DNA of 64,000 nt. Origin: Goodfellowiella coeruleoviolacea. Its GTDB lineage: Bacteria > Actinomycetota > Actinomycetes > Mycobacteriales > Pseudonocardiaceae. Shown piece after piece: positions 42,070 to 51,155 of this stretch; position 1 is the first letter of the stretch; each line of letters starts with the position of its first letter. The notes under the pieces were generated by a model that saw only the letters and a program-made list of their open reading frames with translations, was not told the DNA's origin and did not search any database. The stretch lies in the NCBI RefSeq assembly GCF_024171785.1, contig NZ_JAMTCK010000001.1:434134-498133 (forward strand), written 5' to 3'. The translations under genes were made by a program, and so were the position numbers.

Positions 42070-43143
42070 GTGGCGCCGCTGACGCTCGCCGAGTTCGAAG
42101 CCGTGGCACGCGAGCGCCTCGACCCGGTCCACTACGACTTCTTCGCCGGCGGCGCCGGGGACGAGACGACGTTGCGGGCCAACCGCGCCGGCTTCGCCAG
42201 GCTGGCGCTGCTGCCCAGGGTGTTGCGCGGCAACGGCACCCGCACCACCGCCACCACCCTGTTCGGCCGCGACACCGAGCTGCCGGTGGTCATCTCGCCC
42301 ACCGCGTTCCACCGACTGGCCCATCCGGACGGAGAACTGGCCACCGCGCGGGCGGCGGCCGGTGCCGGGGTGGTGCTGGTCGTGAGCATGGCCGCCACCA
42401 CCCCGGTCGAGCAGATCGCGGCGGCGGCACGGGCGGCGGCCCCCGAGCGCGCGCCCACCCTGTGGTTCCAGCTCTACGTCCAGCCGGATCTGGAGTTCAC
42501 CGAACACCTGGTGCGCCGTGCCGAGTCGGCCGGCTGCACCGCCCTGGTGGTCACGGTCGACTCCCCGGTGTTCGGGCGGCGGGAACGCGACCACCGCAAC
42601 GGTTTCCACGACCTGCCCGCCGGGCTGTGCTGTGAGAACCTGCGCGAGCCCGGCGGCGCGGTGCGGCGGATCGAGATGTCCGCGGAGCTGTCCTGGGCGC
42701 ACATCGACTGGCTGCGCCAGCGCACCGCCCTGCCGATCGTGCTCAAGGGCGTGCTGCACCCGGAGGACGCGCTGCTGGCCGTCGAGCACGGCGTGGACGG
42801 GCTGCTGGTGTCCAACCACGGCGGCCGGCAACTCGACACGGCGCCGGCCACCGTCGAGCTGCTGCCCGAGATCGCCGCCGCCGTGGCCGGCCGGCTCCCG
42901 CTGCTGGTGGATGGCGGGGTGCGGCGCGGCACGGACGTGGTCAAGGCGCTCGCCCTGGGGGCGAGCGCGGTGGGCGTCGGCCGCCCGGTGCTGTGGGGCC
43001 TGGCCGCGGCCGGGGAGCGGGGCGTGCGCGAGGTGCTTGCCCTGCTGCGCGAGGAGGTCGACCACACCCTGGCCCTGTGCGGTGCGGCGTCGCCTCGGGA
43101 GCTGGGCCCGGATCTGGTCCGCCGCCAGGAAGGGGTGTGCTGA
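42070..43143 (+). CDS. FMN-dependent alpha-hydroxy acid oxidase
   Basis: A 357-aa (S)-2-hydroxy-acid oxidase family protein, as for glycolate, lactate or 4-hydroxymandelate oxidase. Motifs: DPVHYDFFAGGAGDETTLRA, VISPTAFHRLAHPDGE, TLWFQLYVQPD, LPIVLKGVLHPEDAL (Lys), LLVSNHGGRQLDTAPAT (catalytic His/Arg), LLVDGGVRRGTDVVKALALG. GTG start 2 bp behind the FAD gene, stop overlapping the P450 ATG. It should oxidise a 2-hydroxyacid intermediate to the 2-keto acid with O2. Confidence 0.93.
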   Translation: MAPLTLAEFEAVARERLDPVHYDFFAGGAGDETTLRANRAGFARLALLPRVLRGNGTRTTATTLFGRDTELPVVISPTAFHRLAHPDGELATARAAAGAGVVLVVSMAATTPVEQIAAAARAAAPERAPTLWFQLYVQPDLEFTEHLVRRAESAGCTALVVTVDSPVFGRRERDHRNGFHDLPAGLCCENLREPGGAVRRIEMSAELSWAHIDWLRQRTALPIVLKGVLHPEDALLAVEHGVDGLLVSNHGGRQLDTAPATVELLPEIAAAVAGRLPLLVDGGVRRGTDVVKALALGASAVGVGRPVLWGLAAAGERGVREVLALLREEVDHTLALCGAASPRELGPDLVRRQEGVC

Positions 43144-44546
43144 TGCTCGTCGTCGTGGCCACCGCCGTGGTGGTCGTGCTGGTGGTGGCCAGCCTGCCGC
43201 GCTGGCTGCCCACCGCCGTGATCGCCCTGCGGGAACGCATCTTCGCCTCGATCAACGGCGACGAGGGCATTCCCGTGCCCGGCCCGCTGGTGGACGTCTC
43301 CCGGTTCCGGGAGGTCTACGCCCACCCGGCGGCCAACGGGCGCAGCCGGGGCGCCGCCCTGTCCGACCTGTTCTGGTACTGGCTCGCCCCCGGACCGCAC
43401 GTCCACCAGGAACACCTCGAACCGGGGCCGCGCTACGACGAGGTGGCCCGCACCACCCGCCAGGTGCTGGCCGTGCCCAAGCGGGAGGCCGAGGACCTGG
43501 CCCGGCGCTGCGCCGCGCGGGTGCTCGACGAGCTGCCCACCGGTCGACGCGTCCTGGTGCGGCTGCGGGACGTGATGATGCCGGTCTGGGCGGAGGTCTA
43601 CTACGAGCTGGTCTTCCGCGAGCCCTGCCCGCCCCGGGCCCGTGACCTCATCGTGGCCAACGCCAACGACGTGGTCACCGCGTTGAAGTGCTGCGGGCTG
43701 CGGCACATGGACCGGCGCGCGCGGCTGACCCGCTACCTGGTGGACCGCATCAGCGCGGGCGAGGTGCCGGTGCGCCTGCCGGAGTGGCTGTCCACCGAGG
43801 AGAAGGCGTACTACCTGCAGGGCACCTTCTTCAACACCGCGGTGGTGCAGATGTCCGAGGCCATGACCCACCTGCTGCTGGCCATCGCCGAACACCCCGA
43901 GGTGCAGGCCAGGCTCGTCGAGCACCCCGAGGACTCCGCCTACCTCGACCACGTGCTGGACGAGGCACTGCGCGCCTACCCGCTGTTCGGCATCGCGCAC
44001 CGGATCACCTCGGCCGACATCGTCGTCGACGAGCACACCACCGTCCCGAGTGGATCGGTGCTCTGCTTCAACTACGCCGACTACCACAACAGCGGGTTCC
44101 CCGACCCCGCCAGGTTCGACCCCAGCCGGTGGGAGGGGCTGTCGGCGCGCGAGGCCACCCACATCCCGTTCGGGGTGACGCAGAACCGCCCGTGTCCGGC
44201 CAAGGGCATCGCCCCGCTGACCATGCGCGCGGTCACCAGGGAGGTGCTGCGCCGGTTCGCGCTGGCGTCCTCGGTCAGCCACACCCGGTCGGTGCCCAAC
44301 CGCGGCCCGTGCCTGTTGCTGCCGCGCGCCGCCGGCCCGGCGGCCCGGCCAACCGCGCTGCTGGCGCTGCTGCGCGTCCGCGACCGGTGGGAGGACGTGT
44401 GGCGCAGCCTGGTCCAGCTGGTGCTGGGCAGCTACATGGTGTGGGACGCCCGGCGGCAGCGCCTGTGCCAGCGCTACTTCGAAACCCACCGGCCGTTCGG
44501 CCCCGCCCCGAGCGGACCGGCCGACGGCTGCCCGGTCCGGCACTGA
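43143..44546 (+). CDS. Membrane-anchored cytochrome P450 with unusual heme loop
   Basis: A 467-aa P450-like protein. Residues 1-25 form a hydrophobic anchor (LVVVATAVVVVLVVASL), rare in bacterial P450s. The K-helix ExxR is present (DEALRAYP, Glu274/Arg277), followed by PDPARFDPSRWEG. The heme-loop reads FGVTQNRPCPAKG with Cys351: it has one residue more than FxxGxxxCxG and lacks the conserved Gly. The I-helix lacks the usual acid/Thr pair. An extra ~75-residue C-terminal part (WEDVWRSLVQLVLGSYMVW) follows. Coupled to the upstream oxidase by TGATG. Probably acts on the same product; could be an atypical P450 such as a peroxide-type enzyme. Confidence 0.85.
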   Translation: MLVVVATAVVVVLVVASLPRWLPTAVIALRERIFASINGDEGIPVPGPLVDVSRFREVYAHPAANGRSRGAALSDLFWYWLAPGPHVHQEHLEPGPRYDEVARTTRQVLAVPKREAEDLARRCAARVLDELPTGRRVLVRLRDVMMPVWAEVYYELVFREPCPPRARDLIVANANDVVTALKCCGLRHMDRRARLTRYLVDRISAGEVPVRLPEWLSTEEKAYYLQGTFFNTAVVQMSEAMTHLLLAIAEHPEVQARLVEHPEDSAYLDHVLDEALRAYPLFGIAHRITSADIVVDEHTTVPSGSVLCFNYADYHNSGFPDPARFDPSRWEGLSAREATHIPFGVTQNRPCPAKGIAPLTMRAVTREVLRRFALASSVSHTRSVPNRGPCLLLPRAAGPAARPTALLALLRVRDRWEDVWRSLVQLVLGSYMVWDARRQRLCQRYFETHRPFGPAPSGPADGCPVRH

Positions 44547-44574
44547 ACGCTGTCCCTCCCGGAGGCGAACACCT

Positions 44575-45852
44575 GTGGACATCACCGCACTCGCACCGAC
44601 CTTCTTCCTCGCCGTGGTGGTCATCCTGCTGGCCTGCCGGGTGGTGGTCCTCGTCGTGGCCCGGCTCGGCCAGCCCCCGGTGGTCGGCGAGATGATCGCC
44701 GGCGTGCTGCTCGGCCCCTCGCTGGTCGGGCTGATCAGCCCGGGACTGCAGGAGACCCTGTTCCCCCAGCAGCTCAAACCCGTTCTCTACGTGGTGGGCC
44801 AGATCGGCCTGGTGGCCTTCATGTTCCAGGCCGGCCACGAGTTCAAGTCCCACCGGACGGGCCGGATCGCCGGCACCGCCGGCGCCGTCTCCCTGGCCGG
44901 CATGGTGGTGCCGCTGCTGCTGGGCGTCGGGATCACCCTGCTGGCCCAGGGCAGGGTGAACATCTTCGTCGACGGTGTGCCCACCGGGGTGGCCGCCGCG
45001 TTCGTCGGCGTGGCGCTGGCGATCACCGCGTTCCCCATGCTCGCCAGGATCATCACCGAGCGGGGGCTGGCCGGCACCCGGTTCGGCTCGCTGGCGCTGG
45101 CCTGCGGCGCGGTCGACGACGCGGTCGCCTGGATCCTGCTGGCGTTCGTGCTGACCGCCGCCACCGGCCACAGTGGACCGGCGCTGATCACGCTCGGCGG
45201 CAGCGTGCTGTTCGGGATCGCCGTCGCCACCGTCGGCCGGCGGGTGCTGGCCTGGGTGCTGGGCCAGCCCCGGCTGTCCGCCCAGACCAGGCTGCTGCTG
45301 ACGGTGGCGGTGCTGTTCGCCGCAGCCTGGTACACCGACGAGATCGGCCTGTACGCGGTGTTCGGCGCGTTCTGCGTCGGCATCGCGCTGCCCAGCGGCC
45401 CGGTCGCCGACCGCGTGGTGAACACGATCGCACCGGTCACCAACACCGTGTTCGTGCCGCTGTTCTTCGCCTACTCCGGGCTGAACACCAAGTTCGGCCT
45501 GCTCACCGAGCCCAGCCTGCTGGTCTTCTCCGCCGTGTGCGTGGTGGTCGCCGTGGTGGGCAAGTTCGGGGCCTGCTGGGCGGTGGCCCGGCTGCGCGGT
45601 GAGCCGCCCGAGGTGGCGGCGCGGGTCGGTGCGCTGATGAACGCGCGCGGCCTGATGCAGTTGGTCGCGCTGAACATCGGGTTGCAGGCGGGCATCGTCA
45701 ACCAGGAGCTGTTCACCGTGCTGGTGCTGGTCGCCCTGGTGACCACCGTCATGGCCACCCCGAGCCTGTCCTGGCTGGACCGCCGCGACCGGCGGCGCGC
45801 CGCGCGCACGCCCAGCCCGTCCGCCACCCCCGACGTCGCCCCGGCCGGGTAG
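44575..45852 (+). CDS. KefB/CPA2-type cation:proton antiporter
   Basis: A 425-aa integral membrane protein with about 12 spans: PVVGEMIAGVLLGPSLVG, GVALAITAFPMLARIITERG, GAVDDAVAWILLAFV (Asp-Asp ion site) and LMNARGLMQLVALNIGLQ. No soluble TrkA domain follows. GTG at 44575 with GGAGG 9 nt upstream, 28 bp after the P450, so it is likely in the same operon and may be an exporter or self-protection part of the pathway. Confidence 0.9.
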   Translation: MDITALAPTFFLAVVVILLACRVVVLVVARLGQPPVVGEMIAGVLLGPSLVGLISPGLQETLFPQQLKPVLYVVGQIGLVAFMFQAGHEFKSHRTGRIAGTAGAVSLAGMVVPLLLGVGITLLAQGRVNIFVDGVPTGVAAAFVGVALAITAFPMLARIITERGLAGTRFGSLALACGAVDDAVAWILLAFVLTAATGHSGPALITLGGSVLFGIAVATVGRRVLAWVLGQPRLSAQTRLLLTVAVLFAAAWYTDEIGLYAVFGAFCVGIALPSGPVADRVVNTIAPVTNTVFVPLFFAYSGLNTKFGLLTEPSLLVFSAVCVVVAVVGKFGACWAVARLRGEPPEVAARVGALMNARGLMQLVALNIGLQAGIVNQELFTVLVLVALVTTVMATPSLSWLDRRDRRRAARTPSPSATPDVAPAG

Positions 45853-45873
45853 CCGGCGCACGCACCGGTTGTT

Positions 45874-45927
45874 CGTCCGGGGGCACGGCGCTGTGCCGGC
45901 GAAGAGCGCAGCCCACGCCCCCGGACG
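45874..45927 (+). terminator. Hairpin after the antiporter gene
   Basis: CGTCCGGGGGC (45874-45884) and GCCCCCGGACG (45917-45927), a perfect 11-bp stem with a 32-nt loop that itself can fold, 21 bp behind the stop. Confidence 0.65.
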
Positions 45928-46043
45928 CGCGAGCACCGCTACTGCCGGGGGTGGCGGCGCTGACCAGAACCGGACGCCGGCGTTGTCCCACCAGGACACC
46001 CCGCCCTAGCGTGCGCACTCACCCGCCCGACCAACGGAGGACC

Positions 46044-46077
46044 GCCCCCTCTCCCCCACCGCCCCCTCTCCCCCACC
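46044..46077 (+). repeat. Two tandem copies of a 17-bp C-rich unit
   Basis: GCCCCCTCTCCCCCACC twice, in the leader region upstream of the broken glycosidase gene. No open frame of interest in it. Confidence 0.7.
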
Positions 46078-46137
46078 GCCCGCCCGCAGTTCGACGACGG
46101 CACCGTCACCGGTTGAGCCCGGCCAAGGGAGACCCGG

Positions 46138-48354
46138 ATGCCCGCCAGGAGAACCCTCGCCGCGATCCGGCCCGCCGCGCTGGCCGTGGCCGCGATCCTC
46201 ACCGCTGCCGGCGCCGCGGCGGCCGCGCCGCCAGCCACCACCCAATCCACTGTGGACGGTGATGGCCCCGGCGAGCTGCGGCGACCGTTCGCCATGCCCG
46301 GGTTCAAGGAACAGGACTTCAACGGGGCGCTGTTCGTCGGCGAGGGGGAGGCCAGGTTCGCGCTGCGCGTTGACCTGCTGACCAAGGCCGGCACGGTCAT
46401 CCGCGAGAACATGGTGCCCAACATCCACCGGATCGGGCCGACCTCGCCGGACGGCTCCTACTACGAGATCGAGGTCAGCACCGACGACCGGAGCATCACC
46501 CCGGAACGGTTGGGCGCACTGCGCGAGGTGCTCGCCAACCCGGCCGACTGGACCCCGGAGCAGGTGGCCGCGGCCCGCGCGCGGCTGCCCGTGCTGCAGG
46601 GCCAGTACGACCAGCTCCAGCGGGACGAGCGGGTGGTCCGGATCAGGTACGCGCGCTCCGGCAGCGGCGCGCTGGTCGGGTCGGTGACCGCGCTGCACGA
46701 CGACACCACGGTGTTCCTCGAAGCCGCCTCCCCCCTGGGGCGAGCCGGGCAGCTTCCAGGTGGACGACGGCGGCGTGCGCGCGTCCTCCCCCGGCGTGGT
46801 CGACCCGGCGCGCACCGGGCACTTCCGCCTCACCCCCACGGTCGCCGCCGGCTCGGCCGGCGCCTACGCGAGCGCGCCGGACCTGGTCAACGCGATGACC
46901 GGGAAACCGGCCGCACCCGGCACGGCCGCCGCGGCCCTGCGCTACGACCTGCGCAGAAACCAGACGGTCACGTTCACCGCGCAGGTGGCGGACCGCCCGG
47001 TGCCCAGCGCGCCGCGCCCGGCCGCGGGCATCCTCCGCGACCTGGACACCGCCAAGGCCCGGCTGGCCGCCAGCCAGTTGCGCGGCACCGGCCCGGCGGG
47101 CCGGGCCATCACCGCCATGCGGGACGCGATCGCGTTGAACACCAACTACGACGAGGTCCACCGCCGCAGCTTCGTCATGTGGGGCCTCGGCGGTGGCGGT
47201 GACTGGATCTTCACCGGCTGGGACTCCGGCTGGGACGCCATCACGGCCGCCGCCGTGGACCCGGCACTGGCCCTGGACCACGAGCGGGACCTGTTCGACA
47301 GCGGCGGCCCGCGCTACGACCAGGCCAACGCCGGCGCCATGCACGCCTACGCGGTGTGGCGGCTGTACCGGGACTTCGGCGACCGCGCCCTGGTGGAGCA
47401 GGCCTATCCCGTGCTCGTCGCGTTCTTCGACAAGCTCGTCGAGTGGGACGTCAACCGGGACGGCCTGCTGGAGTCGCCCTACGGCGGTGACCGCGTCGGC
47501 GGCCGGGGCAACCACCTCGGCCTGGACGACAGCCCGCAGTACGCCAACTACCAGCGCGTCGCCAAGACCGGCGGCAGCGGCGACCCGCGCGACAACACCA
47601 ACCTGACCGACGTGGCGCTCAACTCCTGCTACGCGCTGTTCGCCGAGGCACTGGGCGGGATGGCCGAGGTGCTCGGCGAACCGGCCGACCAGCAGCGGTT
47701 CGCCCGGGTGCGCGACACCGTCCGGGACGGGGTGAACACCCTGCTGTGGAACGAGGAGCGCGGCCTCTACCTCAACCGCTACCCGGACGGCACGTGGAAC
47801 CCACCGTCTACGACGGACTGAAGCGGTACGGGTTCGACGCCGAGGCCGCCGAGGTGGCGGCCAGGAGCACCGGGATGTGGCTGGACACCTGGGACCGGGA
47901 GAGCTGGTTCCCCGAGTACTTCGACCCGGAGCCGGACCAGTCGATCAACGCCTCGGCCACGGACACCGCCTGGCGGACCTACAGCTGGTCCAACCTGATG
48001 CCGCTGATGCGCACGCACGAACTGATCGCCGACGAGCCGTGGAGCGCGTCCAGCGGCATCCGGTTCGGCACGCTCGGCCTGCCGGGCACCAACACCGTGC
48101 ACGACGTGTGGCTGCGCGGCCACCGCTACGGGGTGTCCGCCGGGCCCCGCCTGACCCGGCTGGTCCAGGACGGGCGGGTCGTGTTCGAGGCCCGCGGTGC
48201 CCGCGTGGTGGTGCGCGACTTCGTGCTCACCGACACCGGCGCGTCGTTCCGGGTCACCGCGCAGGGCCCGGTGCGGGTGTCGGTGTGGCCGCGCACGCAC
48301 GGCGGCCCGCGGCAGGTCGAGACCGCGGCCGGCAGCACCACCGTCCACCTCTGA
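46138..48354 (+). pseudogene. Secreted glycoside hydrolase (MGH1/trehalase-like), disrupted twice
   Basis: Starts at ATG 46138 (GGGAG upstream) with a signal peptide, then an N-terminal region to about 46735. A fourth G in the run at 46737-46740 shifts the frame; sequence resumes in the +1 frame (GEPGSFQVDDGGVR) and continues through HRRSFVMWGLGGGGDWIFTG, WDSGWDAITAA and GNHLGLDDSPQYANY to about 47800. There the text jumps from LNRYPDGTWN directly to PTVYDGLKRYGFDAEAAEVA in another frame. Intact relatives have some 70-80 residues between these, with the WGPxxFLxYxG-type segment. The last part to 48354 is intact. So one indel plus one deletion. Confidence 0.75.
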
Positions 48355-48410
48355 GGCGGCACACCACCACACCGATGCGCCGCGGGGCGGTGCTCGGCCA
48401 GGATGGCGGG

Positions 48411-49148
48411 GTGCGTGAGACTCCGCTGCCCGGTGGGTTCGTCACCGAGGTGGTCCGCGTCGGGGACACGGTGCGGCGCGTGCCCTCGGCCCGCGCCGAC
48501 TTCGTGCACGAGCTGTTGCGGCTGCTGGAACAGCGCGGCTGGCCGGGCGCGCCCCGACTGCTGGGCGTGGACGAGCGGGGGCGCGAGGTCCTCACCTTCC
48601 TGGCCGGCTGGGTGCCGTGGCGGGCCGCGCACCGCGCGCGGATCCGGTCCGCCGGCGCGCTGGTCCGGGTCGCCGAACTGCTGCGCGAGTTCCACGACCT
48701 GACCGAGGGCACCGCACTGGCCGGAGACCGGGAAGTGGTGTGCCACAACGACCTGTCCCCGAAGAACACCGTGTACCGGGAGCTGCCGCAGGGGCCGCTG
48801 CCGGTCGCCTTCATCGACTGGGACCTCGCCGCTCCCGGTGAGCGCGTCCAGGACGTCGCCCACCTGTGCTGGCAGTACCTGGATCTGGGGCCGTCGTGGG
48901 TGGACGCCGGGCAGGCCGGCCGGCGGCTCCGCCTGCTGTGCGACGCCTACCGGTTGGACGAGCGCGCGGACGTGGTGGACACCGTCCTGTGGTGGCAGGA
49001 CCGCTGCTGGCGCGGTATCGAGTCGGCCGCCGACGCCGGCGAGACGGCGATGATCCGGTTGCGCGACAGCGGAACCTGTGCCCGGATCCGCGGCGCCTAC
49101 CACTGGGTGCGCCAGCACCGGTCAACGCTGCGCGCCCACCTCGGCTGA
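48411..49148 (+). CDS. Aminoglycoside phosphotransferase-family kinase
   Basis: A 245-aa APH/choline-kinase-like protein: VVCHNDLSPKNTVY (Brenner motif) and VAFIDWDLAAPGER (metal-binding Asp). GTG at 48411 is preferred; CAGGAT 6 nt upstream may be a -10 of a leaderless promoter or a weak AGGA ribosome site. An ATG at 48375 would add 12 residues. Substrate unknown; resistance cannot be inferred. Confidence 0.85.
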   Translation: MRETPLPGGFVTEVVRVGDTVRRVPSARADFVHELLRLLEQRGWPGAPRLLGVDERGREVLTFLAGWVPWRAAHRARIRSAGALVRVAELLREFHDLTEGTALAGDREVVCHNDLSPKNTVYRELPQGPLPVAFIDWDLAAPGERVQDVAHLCWQYLDLGPSWVDAGQAGRRLRLLCDAYRLDERADVVDTVLWWQDRCWRGIESAADAGETAMIRLRDSGTCARIRGAYHWVRQHRSTLRAHLG

Positions 49149-49326
49149 GCCGGCACACCGCGCTGCCGACCCAACCGGGCCGCCCGGACCGGCGTCCTGC
49201 CAGGCCGGGTGGTTGATCCGCGCGGTGCACCGCTGTTACGCCGGCCAGCGCATTTCCGTCCGTTTCGGAATGGCGATCCCGACAATCCGGCCGGGGTGTT
49301 CTGGTGTCGGTTGTACAGTGCGCGCC

Positions 49327-49866
49327 ATGCGCTTTCTCGCCTGGTTCGGCGGTCTGCCCGGAATTGTCACCCTGCTCACCGCGACAACCGCTGCGCAGAT
49401 GGGTCTCATCGCTTTCGGGAACATCACCGATTTCGGCACCAACCAGGCGTTCGTCCAGCACGTGTTCGCCATGGACACGACATTCCAGTCGCCGAACACG
49501 ATGTGGCGGGCCATCACCAGTCCGGGCGTGGCCACGGCCGCCTACGTGCTGATCATCGCGTGGGAGGCGGTCACCGCGGTCGTGCTGGCCGCCGGGTTCG
49601 TGGTGTGGTTGCGCAGCGTGGCCGACCAGCGGCGGGTTGTGCTGGCGCGGCAGCTGTCCAGCGCCGGGTGGCTGATGATGGTGCTGCTGTTCGCCGGTGG
49701 CTTCATCACCGTGGGCGGCGAGTGGTTCCAGATGTGGCAGTCCGAGCAGTGGAACGGGTTGCAGCCGGCGCTGCAGAACTTCCTGATCGCCTCGGTCGGC
49801 CTGCTGCTCACCCACCTGCCGGCGCGCGCCGACCGCGGCGTGGCCGCCGCCGCCGAGGACCGCTGA
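49327..49866 (+). CDS. DUF2165 family membrane protein
   Basis: A 179-aa protein with four predicted spans (LPGIVTLLTATTAAQMGLIAF, TAAYVLIIAWEAVTAVVLAAG, WLMMVLLFAGGFITVGGEWF, FLIASVGLLLTHL). WRAITSPGV and GGEWFQMWQSEQWNG are typical for DUF2165. Start ATG 49327 has no ribosome site, while TACAGT lies 7 nt upstream, suggesting a leaderless mRNA. Role unknown. Confidence 0.85.
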   Translation: MRFLAWFGGLPGIVTLLTATTAAQMGLIAFGNITDFGTNQAFVQHVFAMDTTFQSPNTMWRAITSPGVATAAYVLIIAWEAVTAVVLAAGFVVWLRSVADQRRVVLARQLSSAGWLMMVLLFAGGFITVGGEWFQMWQSEQWNGLQPALQNFLIASVGLLLTHLPARADRGVAAAAEDR

Positions 49867-49875
49867 CCGCCCGCC

Positions 49876-50796
49876 TCACCCCAGCAGCGCGGCGATCACG
49901 ACCAGCACCGGGATCGCGAGCACGGTGGACAGCAGGATCGACTCGCGCGCCAGCCGCGTGGCGGTCTGGTAGCGCGAGGCGTAGGTGAACAGGTTCTGCG
50001 CCGAGGGCAGCGCCGAGGTCACCACGACCGCGAACAGCGCCCTGCCGTCCAGGTGGAACAGTCCGGCACCGAGGGTCCAGGCCACCACGGGCTGCACCGC
50101 GGACTTCAGCGCCACCGACAGCAGCACCGGTCCCCGGTCGGCACCCCGCGCCGGCAGGGTGCTGCCGCGCAACGAGATGCCGAACGCGAGCAGCACCGCG
50201 GGCACCGACATCCCGCCCACCAGGGTGACCGGCTCCAGGATCGCCGACGGAACCGTCCAGCCGCTGGCCGCCACCGCGACACCGCTCAGCGAGCCGATGA
50301 CCACCGGGTTGCGGAACGGCGTGACCACCCGGCGCAGCACCGACTGCGGTGCCCGCGACTGGGCGAGGTCCAGCACGGTCAGCGAGATCGGCGTGAGCAC
50401 CAGCTGTTGGAACAGCAGCACCGGGGCGATCAGCGACGCGTCGCCGAGCACGTAGGCGGCGATGGGGATGCCGAGGTTGCCCGCGTTGACGTAGCTGGCG
50501 CACAGCGCGCCGATGGTGGTCCGCCCCACCGTCCACCGCCGGATCACGCCCACCGCGATGAACACCCCGGCCACGGTGAACGTGCTCAACGCGGTGACGA
50601 GCAGCTGCGGCGAGACGATGACGGACAGATCGGCCCGGGACAGGGTCTCGAACAGCAGCGCCGGCGTCGCCACGTAGAAGGCGAGCTTGGTCAGCACCTC
50701 CCGCCCGTTGTCGCCGAGTGAGCCTCGCCACCCCAACACGTAGCCCACCGCGACGATGCTGGCGATCACGGCGAAGCCGGTGATCACGCCACCCAC
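49876..50796 (-). CDS. AEC (auxin efflux carrier) family transporter
   Basis: A roughly 306-aa membrane protein with about ten spans: VGYVLGWRGSLGDNGREVL, YVNAGNLGIPIAAYVLGD (family NxxNxGxP), VVTSALPSAQNLFTYASRYQ. Exports organic acids or similar solutes. GTG at 50796 (GGAGG close by) chosen; a GTG at 50811 is possible and lies inside a TCCACAGTGGA palindrome. Convergent to DUF2165. Confidence 0.88.
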   Translation of the reverse strand: MGGVITGFAVIASIVAVGYVLGWRGSLGDNGREVLTKLAFYVATPALLFETLSRADLSVIVSPQLLVTALSTFTVAGVFIAVGVIRRWTVGRTTIGALCASYVNAGNLGIPIAAYVLGDASLIAPVLLFQQLVLTPISLTVLDLAQSRAPQSVLRRVVTPFRNPVVIGSLSGVAVAASGWTVPSAILEPVTLVGGMSVPAVLLAFGISLRGSTLPARGADRGPVLLSVALKSAVQPVVAWTLGAGLFHLDGRALFAVVVTSALPSAQNLFTYASRYQTATRLARESILLSTVLAIPVLVVIAALLG

Positions 50797-50811
50797 GGCG
50801 CCTCCATCCAC

Positions 50812-51155
50812 AGTGGACGGTTATGCCCGGCGGGTCGTCGGTGCGGTGCGGTGGCCACCTCGTGGCCGGGCAGCGGGGCGGGGTGGGCGCTGGTCATCCT
50901 CGGTGGTTCTCTTCCGGGTACGGGTGATCGGCCGGCGTCACGTCGTCGCGACGCGGTCACCGGCTGTCGTGCACACAGCCGGGCACGCTACCCCGTGGCC
51001 CCGCCGATCCCCGCGCGACTGAAACCGAGATCTCATGTGGACGGCCGACCCGGACGCCGCCGCAGGGCGCCGGCCGGCAGGACCACGCGGCCCTCACCCG
51101 ATCGGCCGAGCAAACACCCCCGGGGCGGGTAATGGCGTGCCCGTAGAATCGCCGG
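50812..51155. other. Divergent intergenic region before recQ (344 bp)
   Basis: Gap between the AEC gene and recQ. It contains the 3' part of a TCCACAGTGGA copy (50807-50817) and, 6 nt before the recQ ATG, TAGAAT (51144-51149), a good -10 for a leaderless message. No further gene; the rest is GC-rich without clear repeats. Confidence 0.45.
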
